NCBI RefSeq assembly: GCF_019145475.1
Contig: NZ_JAHTKI010000002.1
Location: 348,237-412,236, forward strand
Length of the DNA stretch: 64,000 nt
DNA from: Pseudomonas botevensis
GTDB lineage: Bacteria; Pseudomonadota; Gammaproteobacteria; Pseudomonadales; Pseudomonadaceae
Direction of reading: 5' to 3'
Below, piece by piece: positions 17,984 to 25,547 of the stretch. Both the position numbers and the translations under genes were made by a program. Within the stretch, counting starts at the first letter, position 1. Each line of letters begins with the position of its first letter. The notes under the pieces were generated by a model. It saw nothing but the letters and a program-made list of their open reading frames with translations. It did not search any database and was not told the DNA's origin.

Positions 17984-18852
17984 GCAAGCCGATCCGATAC
18001 AGCTTTGGCGCCGATGAGCATTTGTTTGCCGAAGTCAGCGACAGCATGTCTCTGGACGCGTTCTTCAAGGGGCTTGCGGTCACCCGCGCAGTGGAGCGAC
18101 TGGCGCTCGATGGCGTGCTCGATGTGTGCCTGGCCAATGCCTCGTTCCAGATCCGCTTCGATCCGGATCGTATCGCCCCGCAAACCTTGCTCGAAGCGGT
18201 GCAAGGCGCCGAGGCCGAAGCCGTCGCCGAGCGCACGTTGCAAACACGGATCATCGAGATTCCGGTGCTCTACAACGACCCCTGGACTCATGAAACTCTG
18301 ATGCGCTTTCGCGATCGTCACCAAGACCCGAGTGCCACCGATCTTGAATACGCCGCACGGATCAATGGCCTGGCGGACGTCGATACCTTTATTGCGGCTC
18401 ACAGTGGCGCCCCGTGGTTTGTGTCGATGGTCGGCTTCGTTGCCGGGCTGCCGTTCATGTTCCAGATGGTCGAGCGCGAACGCCAGTTGCAGGTGCCGAA
18501 GTACCTGCGGCCTCGCACGGACACACCGAAGTTGACCCTCGGCCATGGCGGTTGCTTTGGCTGCATTTACTCGGTGCGCGGTGCCGGTGGTTACCAGATG
18601 TTTGGCGTGACGCCGGCACCGATCTACGACCCGCAACAGAACCTCGCCTACCTGAAAGAGCACATGGTGTTTTTCCGTCCGGGCGACATCGTGCAGTTCA
18701 AGCCAATGGACCGGGCGGCCTATGACCGCGCCGTAGCTGACGTGGAGGCAGGGAGTTTTGACCTGCGGATTCGTCCGGTGGAGTTTTCCCTGGACGCCTT
18801 TCTGGCCGATCCGATCGGTTATCCCAAGTCGCTGCAGGAGGTGCTGGCATGA
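17980..18852 (+). CDS. pxpB: PxpB/KipI (AHS1-domain) protein
   Basis: A 290-residue AHS1-domain protein, longer than the roughly 220 residues of E. coli PxpB. The N-terminal KipI-like fold (residues 1-80) is followed by a segment of about 60 residues and then the cyclophilin-like part, with GAPWFVSMVGFVAGLPFMF and GGCFGCIYSVRGAGGYQMFGVTPAPIYD. The RGAGGYQ..G wording and the extra length recall the carboxyltransferase domain of urea carboxylase rather than the short PxpB. Start and stop overlap its neighbours by 4 bp each, so it is tightly coupled to biotin carboxylase and pxpC. Confidence 0.88.
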   Translation: MSKPIRYSFGADEHLFAEVSDSMSLDAFFKGLAVTRAVERLALDGVLDVCLANASFQIRFDPDRIAPQTLLEAVQGAEAEAVAERTLQTRIIEIPVLYNDPWTHETLMRFRDRHQDPSATDLEYAARINGLADVDTFIAAHSGAPWFVSMVGFVAGLPFMFQMVERERQLQVPKYLRPRTDTPKLTLGHGGCFGCIYSVRGAGGYQMFGVTPAPIYDPQQNLAYLKEHMVFFRPGDIVQFKPMDRAAYDRAVADVEAGSFDLRIRPVEFSLDAFLADPIGYPKSLQEVLA

Positions 18853-19823
18853 TCAAGGTACTCAAACCCGGTCTGGCCACCTCGGTACAGGATCTTGGCC
18901 GCGAAGGCTATTACCACCTGGGTATTCCGCCGTCAGGCGCACTTGATCAATACGCGTTGAGCGCGGCCAATCAACTGGTCGGCAACCCGGCGGGTCTGGG
19001 CGCGCTGGAGTGTACGCTGCTCGGGCCGGAACTCGAGTTTCAGCAGGACGCCCTGGTGGCGGTTTGTGGTGCACACATGACACCACGGGTCGACGGCGTG
19101 GAGATGCACCACGACACGGCCTTCTCGGTAAAGGCCGGGCAAGTGTTGCGGTTCGATTTCCCCAAGGCGGGTGCCCGGGCCTATCTGGCTGTATCGGGGG
19201 GGATTGATGTGCCGCTGGTGCTCGGCAGTCGTTCGACCTACGCGCTCGGAGCACTTGGCGGTTTTCACGGCCGCCGACTGGTCGCGGGAGACGAATTGCC
19301 AATAGGCGTTGCCGGTGGCAACGGCCGTGTCGGGGCCAGCTTGCCTATGGCATTACGGCAGTCGCTGGGTGGCGAAATTACTTTGCGAGTGGTTCCAGGC
19401 CTGTATTACGAGCGCCTGAGCGAATCGGCGTCAAAGAGTTTCTTCGCCGAGCCGTGGACGGTTGGCTCGGAAGCGGATCGCATCGGTTATCGCTTCAAGG
19501 GCGGCAGCGCGCTGAGCTTTCAACCGCGTGAACAGCCGTTCGGTGCCGGTTCCGATCCCTCGAATATTGTCGACAGTTGCTACCCGATCGGTTCAATTCA
19601 GGTGCCGGCCGGGCTTGAACCGATCGTCCTGCACCGTGACGCGGTGTCCGGAGGCGGTTACGCGATGATCGGCACGGTGATCAGCGCCGACCTCGATCTG
19701 ATCGGCCAGATGCAGCCCAACCAGAAAGCCCGTTTTGTTGCGGTGACTCTGGAGGAGGCGCTGCAAGCGCGCCGTTCCTATAAGAAAAAACTCAGCTGCC
19801 TGAGCATGCTGTTCCCTTCCTGA
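18849..19823 (+). CDS. pxpC: PxpC/KipA (AHS2-domain) protein
   Basis: A 324-residue AHS2-domain protein. Recognised by VLKPGLATSVQDLGREGYYHLGIPPSGALDQYALSAAN at the start, ALECTLLGPELEF, and AYLAVSGGIDVPLVLGSRSTY. It pairs with the AHS1 protein to make a 5-oxoprolinase or the transferase half of a urea-carboxylase-like enzyme. Its length agrees with E. coli PxpC (about 310). It ends 111 bp before the permease gene, with a UUCG-type hairpin (19870-19885) in between. Confidence 0.92.
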   Translation: MIKVLKPGLATSVQDLGREGYYHLGIPPSGALDQYALSAANQLVGNPAGLGALECTLLGPELEFQQDALVAVCGAHMTPRVDGVEMHHDTAFSVKAGQVLRFDFPKAGARAYLAVSGGIDVPLVLGSRSTYALGALGGFHGRRLVAGDELPIGVAGGNGRVGASLPMALRQSLGGEITLRVVPGLYYERLSESASKSFFAEPWTVGSEADRIGYRFKGGSALSFQPREQPFGAGSDPSNIVDSCYPIGSIQVPAGLEPIVLHRDAVSGGGYAMIGTVISADLDLIGQMQPNQKARFVAVTLEEALQARRSYKKKLSCLSMLFPS

Positions 19824-19869
19824 TTCTGCCCGCCGCATCGCGCGGGCCATGCCAAACGGTAAGCCAACG

Positions 19870-19885
19870 CCGCACTTCGGTGCGG
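19870..19885. other. Small hairpin between pxpC and permease
   Basis: CCGCAC-TTCG-GTGCGG, a stable stem with a UUCG-type loop, lies 48 bp downstream of pxpC. No T tract follows, so it is more likely an mRNA stabiliser or REP-like remnant than a terminator. Confidence 0.4.
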
Positions 19886-19934
19886 TGACGGCTGCCCGCG
19901 CTTCAACCTTTGACTGGTTCTGGAGTTCACGCAT

Positions 19935-21251
19935 ATGGCTGCTTTATCGCAATCGAGTCAGACCGGGCAGGACCCGGCCCATCATCCTGTTTCAACCGAA
20001 GCCCGTATGGGCCGCCTTTCGCTGACCATGGCCTGGTGGGCGGTGTGCAGCGCAATGTTCTACATCGTGGTCGGCGCTTCACTGGCCTTGTCCTTCGGCG
20101 CGCGCAATGCACTGATCGGCATGGTGCTGTCAGTGATCAGCTATGGATTGGTCAACAGCGTGCTCAGCCGATTCGCCATCCGCAGCGGCTTGTCGGTGGC
20201 GTTGTTCTCAAAATTGTTGTTCGGCAGCACGGGAGCGTGTCTGGCAACGTTGATCTTCTTTTCTACCGCGATCTACTACGCGGTGTTTGAAGGTTCGGTG
20301 ATCGCCGTAGCGCTCAATCACCTGTACCCGGAACTGGTCTATCCGCTGGCGGCGCTGGTGGTGGTTTTGTACAGCGTGCCGATGATCCTGGGGAGCGTGC
20401 AACACTGGCTGGACAAGCTCAACGGCGTATTGCTTCCGGTGTATCTGGGCGGTTTGCTGGTGGCGGTGGGGCTGTCGATCAACCGTTATGGCTACCAACC
20501 GCAGTGGCTGGATTTCGGCCCCCAAATGCCCAGCCCGTACGGTTGGTGGCACTGTTTTGTCGCCTACATGGGCGTATGGATTTTGATGCTCTTCACCTTC
20601 GACTACGCCCGTTTCGGCAAAACTGAAGACGCCGGGTATCACGGTCGCTGGAACTTCGGCATGCCGTTCTACGCGGTGACGTTTTTGCTCAATGGCGCGG
20701 CGGGGATCTATCTGGTCAGCAGCATTCCCCACGAAGGTGCGCTGAACGAAGTGTCGGTGGTAATGGCGATCCTGCAGTTGATGGGTTTGTGGGGGCTGGT
20801 ATTCGTCTGGGCGACGCAGACCCGCATCAACACGGCCAATTACTACCTGGCGACGTTGAACATGCAGGCGTTCTTCGGCCGATTTGGCGTACGGGGTTCG
20901 TACCTGGCGTGGGCATTGGTGGTGGGGGTGGTCGTGTACGGCCTGATGCTGGCGGACGTGTTCGCCTACTTGCTCAAGGCTCTGGCCTATCAAGGGATTT
21001 TTGTGGTGGCCTGGGTCGGTGTGGCGTTGGCGCAGACTGTCTACGGACGCAACGATGCGGCGGCACTTGAACGTGTGGAGGCGTTCAACCCTGTCGGTTT
21101 GACGGCGTGGATCAGCGCTACAGCGCTGGGACTGGCGTTGATGTTTGCAGGCGATGGGCTGAGCAGTTTTTCAGCGCCTGCAACGGTGATACTTGCCTTT
21201 GCCTTGCAGTCGGGTTTATCCCGGAAAGTCCGGTTACCGTTGACTGAGTGA
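19935..21251 (+). CDS. NCS1-like cytosine/purine-type permease
   Basis: A 438-residue inner-membrane transporter with about 12 hydrophobic segments. The order WWAVCSAMFYIVVGASLALSFGARNALIGM, then FDYARFGKT and TRINTANYYLATLNM, is that of the cytosine/purine/allantoin permease family. It is the last gene of the pxp operon. In such a context it probably imports the nitrogen heterocycle or amide that the operon degrades. Actual substrate unknown. Confidence 0.82.
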   Translation: MAALSQSSQTGQDPAHHPVSTEARMGRLSLTMAWWAVCSAMFYIVVGASLALSFGARNALIGMVLSVISYGLVNSVLSRFAIRSGLSVALFSKLLFGSTGACLATLIFFSTAIYYAVFEGSVIAVALNHLYPELVYPLAALVVVLYSVPMILGSVQHWLDKLNGVLLPVYLGGLLVAVGLSINRYGYQPQWLDFGPQMPSPYGWWHCFVAYMGVWILMLFTFDYARFGKTEDAGYHGRWNFGMPFYAVTFLLNGAAGIYLVSSIPHEGALNEVSVVMAILQLMGLWGLVFVWATQTRINTANYYLATLNMQAFFGRFGVRGSYLAWALVVGVVVYGLMLADVFAYLLKALAYQGIFVVAWVGVALAQTVYGRNDAAALERVEAFNPVGLTAWISATALGLALMFAGDGLSSFSAPATVILAFALQSGLSRKVRLPLTE

Positions 21252-21410
21252 GGACTTCAGGCAGGGAATTCGAACAGGGCAAGCAGTCTCTGTGTGTAGA
21301 GGTCGATGGCACGCGTGCCTTTCGTCGCCATGCTTGAACGCAACGCACGACAACGGCTCTACGGATCTCGTTGGCAACTGTTGTGTTCAAGCCATGACGG
21401 GAGAGGGGAT

Positions 21411-21872
21411 TTGCATCAACGCCTGCAACGACCAAAGCACCGGACTGCGTTTTTTGCCGATACCACAGCACTGATCCTGTTTTTCACCACCACCGGGATT
21501 ATCAATGAACGCTTCATTGCCGGCATGGATTGGAATCAGGTTCTGTACGCACGTCTACTGGGCGCGGCGTTGATGATCCCCGTCGCCAGGCCTTATGGTG
21601 TCTGGCGCGATTGGGTGATGACACGGGCCAATCAGAGCAGGGTGTCCAGAGTGTTTTGGGACAGCATTGCGCTGGTCAGCTTTCAGGTGCCCATCTATGC
21701 AGCGATCATTGCTTTCAGTGGTGCATCGGGCGGTGACCTGGTACGCGGTACTCTTGGGGCGGCTTTGATGATGCTGTTTTTGGGGCGACCTTATGGTGCG
21801 TTTCTGAACGGAGTGAGAAAGTTGTTCGGGTTGCCTCCGGGCGGTGACAAGCCAATGTCGTTGAATAGCTGA
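21411..21872 (+). CDS. alaE: AlaE-family L-alanine exporter
   Basis: A 153-residue membrane protein with four hydrophobic segments. Recognised by TAFFADTTALILFF, NERFIAGMDWNQVLYARLLGA, PVARPYGVWRDWVM and a second tract FLGRPYGAFLNGV. The E. coli exporter is 149 residues. The frame is open further upstream, with an ATG at 21306 giving 188 residues, but the extra sequence is unlike the family. A TTG at 21411, preceded by GAGAGGGG at 21401-21408, gives the expected length, so I take that as the start. It stands alone after the permease gene. Function follows from the family. Confidence 0.82.
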   Translation: MHQRLQRPKHRTAFFADTTALILFFTTTGIINERFIAGMDWNQVLYARLLGAALMIPVARPYGVWRDWVMTRANQSRVSRVFWDSIALVSFQVPIYAAIIAFSGASGGDLVRGTLGAALMMLFLGRPYGAFLNGVRKLFGLPPGGDKPMSLNS

Positions 21873-22316
21873 ATGAACGTTATCGGCGAAAGAATATTGG
21901 GATAATCAAAGCCGGTAACTGTTAGGGGATCTAATTGATCCCCGCTTCATAATCGTTCAATTGGGACAATCGCCCCGTCTGAGGATTGCGAACTCGCAGA
22001 TACACTGGAGCGCACGCCTCACTCACAGCCTATTTCATGGCCCGATCTGCGACAGCGCAGTCATCTGCTACTCCGGCATTCCATGATATGCAGGGAAGTC
22101 TGCACGTTCGAGGTGATTGTCGCGTATGGTAGCCCCTGGATCAGACTTTGTACGCTTGTGCAGCATTGCGTCCGAAAACTCAAGCAACCTGATTTTGCGG
22201 ACGACGCTGCATGCTCAACAAAGCACTCAACCCACTTCACACCTTGACTATTCTCACTGTTAGCTTCGGCGGAGAGTCACTGTTCGAGACAACGCTGGAC
22301 GACATCGGGATAGGTC
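21873..22316. other. Intergenic region before the RsbQ-like gene
   Basis: This 444-bp stretch has no convincing gene. It holds a hairpin GGGGATC/GATCCCC at 21925-21943, possibly the end of the alaE transcript. A longer inverted repeat lies at 22169-22203 (CGTCCG-AAAA pairing with TTTT-G-CGGACG). A TTGACT at 22243 may be a -35 element for the hydrolase gene, but I see no clear -10. Confidence 0.5.
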
Positions 22317-23129
22317 ATGAACCTGCAAAAACGTAACAATGTGCATATTGCCGGAGACGGCAGCGCAACCTTGATCCTGTCCCACGGCTTCGGCTGTGAT
22401 CAATCGATGTGGAAGCTGTTGCTGCCACATTTCATCAAGCGTTTTCGCGTTATCACCTATGACCTGGTCGGCGCGGGGCAATCAGACCTCAGCGCTTATG
22501 ATCGCGAAAAGTACGCTTCATTGTGGGGTTACGCTTCGGATCTCAACGAAATCATCGACGAGTACGCGACCGGACCAGTGGTCGTGGTGGCGCACTCGGT
22601 GAGCGCAATGATCGCAGCCCTGGCACAGGTTCAGCGACCAGGACGGATCGCTGGCCTGGCCATGATTGGCGGTTCGCCTTGCTACATCGACTCCGGCACG
22701 TACACCGGGGGCTTTTCTCTGGATGAAGTCTACGAATTGCTCGCCACCATCGATGAGAACTACCTCGGTTGGTCCAGCACCATGGCGCCTGTGCTGATGG
22801 GCGCACCGGAACAGCCGGCGCTCGCAGAAGAATTGCACGGCAGCTTTTGCCGTACCGATGCGCAGATCGCCAGACATTTCGCTCGCGTTATCTATCTATC
22901 CGATCACCGGCAGGACCTCGCCGGGCTGCCGATACCGACCTTGATTCTGCAATGCACCGGCGACCCGGTGGTGCCGGTTGACGTCGGAGAGTATCTGCAC
23001 AGTGTTCTACCTGACAGCCAGCTGACCCTCATTGACAACATGGGCCACTATCCGCAGTTGAGTGCTCCGAGTGCTTGCTCTGCGGCCATCGATGCATTTC
23101 TCACACAATATGGTCTTGTTCATGGATGA
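22317..23129 (+). CDS. RsbQ-like alpha/beta hydrolase
   Basis: A 270-residue cytosolic hydrolase very like Bacillus RsbQ and the plant KAI2/D14 receptors. The catalytic triad is Ser94 (in VVAHSVSAM), Asp216 (in QCTGDPVVP) and His244 (in NMGHYPQLSAP), close to the Ser96-Asp219-His247 of RsbQ. The start reads MNLQKRNNVHIAGDG, with LSHGFGCDQSMW forming the oxyanion region. Its stop overlaps the start of a PAS histidine kinase. In Bacillus, RsbQ supplies a signal to the PAS phosphatase RsbP, so a hydrolase-to-PAS signalling pair is a reasonable inference here. The signal molecule is unknown. Confidence 0.9.
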   Translation: MNLQKRNNVHIAGDGSATLILSHGFGCDQSMWKLLLPHFIKRFRVITYDLVGAGQSDLSAYDREKYASLWGYASDLNEIIDEYATGPVVVVAHSVSAMIAALAQVQRPGRIAGLAMIGGSPCYIDSGTYTGGFSLDEVYELLATIDENYLGWSSTMAPVLMGAPEQPALAEELHGSFCRTDAQIARHFARVIYLSDHRQDLAGLPIPTLILQCTGDPVVPVDVGEYLHSVLPDSQLTLIDNMGHYPQLSAPSACSAAIDAFLTQYGLVHG

Positions 23130-24306
23130 CACAGCCCAGCTGTTCACAGAATCGTTTTTCGAGAACGCCCCCTGCGGACTGATCGTTATGGCCGTGGATG
23201 GCACCCTGCTGCGTTGCAATCAGACGTTCAGTGATTGGTTGGGCTACGACAAAACATCCTTGCAGGAGCGCAGTTTCGATCAGTTGCTGACGGTCAGCGG
23301 GCGAACGTTTCAGCTCACCCACTGGGGGCCATTGATGAACAAGCAGGGCTCTGTGGCGGAGGTGAAGCTTGATCTGCGGCATAGCGACGGATCTGTGCGT
23401 TCCATGCTGCTCAACGGTGTCCGGCGTGTAACGAGTGATGGAGTACGTTTTCATCTGGCGCTGTTTGCCACGACGGAGCGTGACCGTAGCGAGCGGGCGG
23501 TTTTTCTGGCGATGCAGCAAGCCGAAAAGCTGCTGGCGGAGAAAATCAGCGCTGAGGCCGCATTGCACCGCGCTCAAGCCGAGCTCGCCAAGGCCTATGA
23601 AGAGGCTCAGCATCGCGCACTCTTCGCTGAGCAGATGGTCGCTGTCGTCAGCCATGACCTGAAAAATCCGATGACCGCCATCAAAATGGCTAGCCAGTTG
23701 CTCGAGCAGGAAGCACAAAGCGACAGGGCGCACCGTTTGCTGGCCAGCATCGGCGACTCGACTGACCGGGCACAGCGCATGATCATTGACCTGCTGGATT
23801 TCGCCTCGGTCAGGATGGGGCAAGGCATCAGCATCCGTCGCCGGGAGGTCGACCTCCTCAAGGTGGTGGACGAGAGCGTGAGTGAACTCAGGGTTGTATT
23901 CGCCAAGGCAAATATCCGTCACTACTCGCGGGGGCGTGGCACCTTCGGCGTGGACCCGGACAGATTGCAGCAGATTATCGGTAACCTCGTCGCGAACAGC
24001 GTGGCCTATGGCGACCTGCGGTTCCCGATCACACTGACCACTGACTTGTCGCAGGAAAACGTCACTCTGAGCGTTCACAATCATGGGCCGGCCATCGATC
24101 AGGCATTGGTGCCGGCCTTGTTCGAACCCATGACAAGGGGGACCGAACATCAGGATTCAATACGCTCGGTGGGGCTCGGGTTATTCATCGTCAGGCAGAT
24201 TACCCAAGCGCACGGCGGCACGATTGCCATGACCTCGAACGCGGCCAATGGCACCACGTTCACCATTCGGTTGCCCGTGGAGTTGCCGGAGCAGGTCGGC
24301 AGTTAA
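23122..24306 (+). CDS. PAS-domain soluble histidine kinase
   Basis: A 394-residue kinase without membrane segments. A PAS domain covers about 8-120 (FENAPCGLIVMAVDGTLLRCNQTFSDWLGY). A coiled coil runs 125-170, then a HisKA domain with His178 in VVSHDLKNPMTAIKM, then HATPase_c with NLVANSVAYGD and SVGLGLFIVRQI. The ATG at 23122 overlaps the hydrolase stop (ATGGATGA), so translation is coupled; starts 4 or 20 codons upstream are also possible. No receiver protein is encoded nearby, so this is an orphan kinase whose input is probably shaped by the RsbQ-like protein. Confidence 0.9.
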   Translation: MDDTAQLFTESFFENAPCGLIVMAVDGTLLRCNQTFSDWLGYDKTSLQERSFDQLLTVSGRTFQLTHWGPLMNKQGSVAEVKLDLRHSDGSVRSMLLNGVRRVTSDGVRFHLALFATTERDRSERAVFLAMQQAEKLLAEKISAEAALHRAQAELAKAYEEAQHRALFAEQMVAVVSHDLKNPMTAIKMASQLLEQEAQSDRAHRLLASIGDSTDRAQRMIIDLLDFASVRMGQGISIRRREVDLLKVVDESVSELRVVFAKANIRHYSRGRGTFGVDPDRLQQIIGNLVANSVAYGDLRFPITLTTDLSQENVTLSVHNHGPAIDQALVPALFEPMTRGTEHQDSIRSVGLGLFIVRQITQAHGGTIAMTSNAANGTTFTIRLPVELPEQVGS

Positions 24307-24357
24307 TCCAGGTTGCTGCACCCGGCCACGGAGCTACTCGTACGACAGGACGTCAGC

Positions 24358-25431
24358 ATGAGAAGTCATCGAGACAAACGAATCGTCATTGTGGGGGCGG
24401 GCATCGTTGGTGCCTCCCTGGCCTATCACCTGTCTGCCAAAAAGGCGCATGTCACGCTTGTGGATGCCGGGGAAATAGCTTCAGGCGTGACCGCAACCTC
24501 GTTCGCCTGGATCACGGCCGCACATTGCGGATCTGATCCCATCTCACAACTGCGTGGCGCGGCGATCGAGGAGTACCGACGACTTGAGGCGCAGGTGCCA
24601 GGTCTCGACATCCGTTGGACCGGAGCGTTGTCTTACGGTGCGGATGCCCATCAGACACCGCCGCCCGATGGGGTGCTGTCGGCGAACCTGGTATCGCGCG
24701 CTCGAATACTCGAACTGGAACCCCATCTCAAACGTCCACCACGGCAGGCTATGTTTGCAGCGCAAGAAGGCGCGCTGGACGCAGTGGCCGCGACTTACGC
24801 ATTGGTTGGCGGCGCTCGCCAGAACGGGGCGAAGATTCTCACGCACACGCCCGTTGACGGCTTCATCAGTAAGGGTAACCAAGTGATCGGCGTTGAAACT
24901 GCGTCAGGCGTGATTGATGCCGATGTTGTCGTAATGGCGGCTGGTACGGGAATCAAAATGCTGACTGAACAACTTCAAACGCCTGTTCCTGTAACGGCAT
25001 CGCCGGCGATTTTCATCCGCTACAAGGCCCGGCCCAATCTGGTGCGCACTCTCATTTCCAGCCCTGAGATGGAAGTCCGGCAATGTGCGGACGGTACGTT
25101 GCTGGCCGCCGAAGATTATCTGGACAACACCCCGGAAAACCGGCCGCAAGCCATCGCTTTACGTACCGCCAGGGCCATTCAGAATGAGCTCGACGGCGTC
25201 GTTGCGATTGAAGCGGAAGTGGCCTGCGTCGGCCTCAGACCAATGCCTGAAGACGGTATTCCCATCATCGGCTATCTGCCGCAAATCAACGGTGTCTACA
25301 TTTGCGCCATGCACCCGGGAGTGACCCTGGCAGCGGTGGTGGGCCGGCGCGTCAGCGAAGAGATAGTCGACCTGAAGGTCGCGCCTGCTCTGGCTGCGTG
25401 CCGGCCGGATCGGTTCTTCCAGGCTGATTGA
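24358..25431 (+). CDS. FAD-dependent oxidoreductase (DAO family)
   Basis: A 357-residue flavoprotein of the D-amino-acid/glycine oxidase fold. The FAD-binding motif GAGIVGASLAYHLS is at residues 10-24, SFAWITAAHCGSDP follows, and the C-terminal FAD segment is RPMPEDGIPIIGYLPQINGVYICAMHPGVTLAAVVG. It probably oxidises the C-N bond of an amino acid or amine. I start at 24358 because AGGA lies 9 bases upstream and the dinucleotide fold is near the N-terminus. It is 51 bp after the PAS kinase in the same direction and could be co-transcribed. Substrate unknown. Confidence 0.87.
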   Translation: MRSHRDKRIVIVGAGIVGASLAYHLSAKKAHVTLVDAGEIASGVTATSFAWITAAHCGSDPISQLRGAAIEEYRRLEAQVPGLDIRWTGALSYGADAHQTPPPDGVLSANLVSRARILELEPHLKRPPRQAMFAAQEGALDAVAATYALVGGARQNGAKILTHTPVDGFISKGNQVIGVETASGVIDADVVVMAAGTGIKMLTEQLQTPVPVTASPAIFIRYKARPNLVRTLISSPEMEVRQCADGTLLAAEDYLDNTPENRPQAIALRTARAIQNELDGVVAIEAEVACVGLRPMPEDGIPIIGYLPQINGVYICAMHPGVTLAAVVGRRVSEEIVDLKVAPALAACRPDRFFQAD

Positions 25432-25471
25432 CCGACTCGACCACACCGTAACCTCTTACCGCTCAAATAGA

Positions 25472-25496
25472 CGAAGCCCGCACGAGGCGGGCTTCG
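25472..25496. terminator. Hairpin between convergent genes
   Basis: CGAAGCCCGC pairs perfectly with GCGGGCTTCG across a 5-base loop. It lies between the oxidoreductase stop and the end of the converging TonB receptor gene. It lacks a strong T tract on either side but is well placed as a bidirectional terminator. Confidence 0.65.
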
Positions 25497-25547
25497 GTAG
25501 TGCGTTCAGGCGTCTGGCTCACCTTGGGGAGGTAACACGACCAGACA

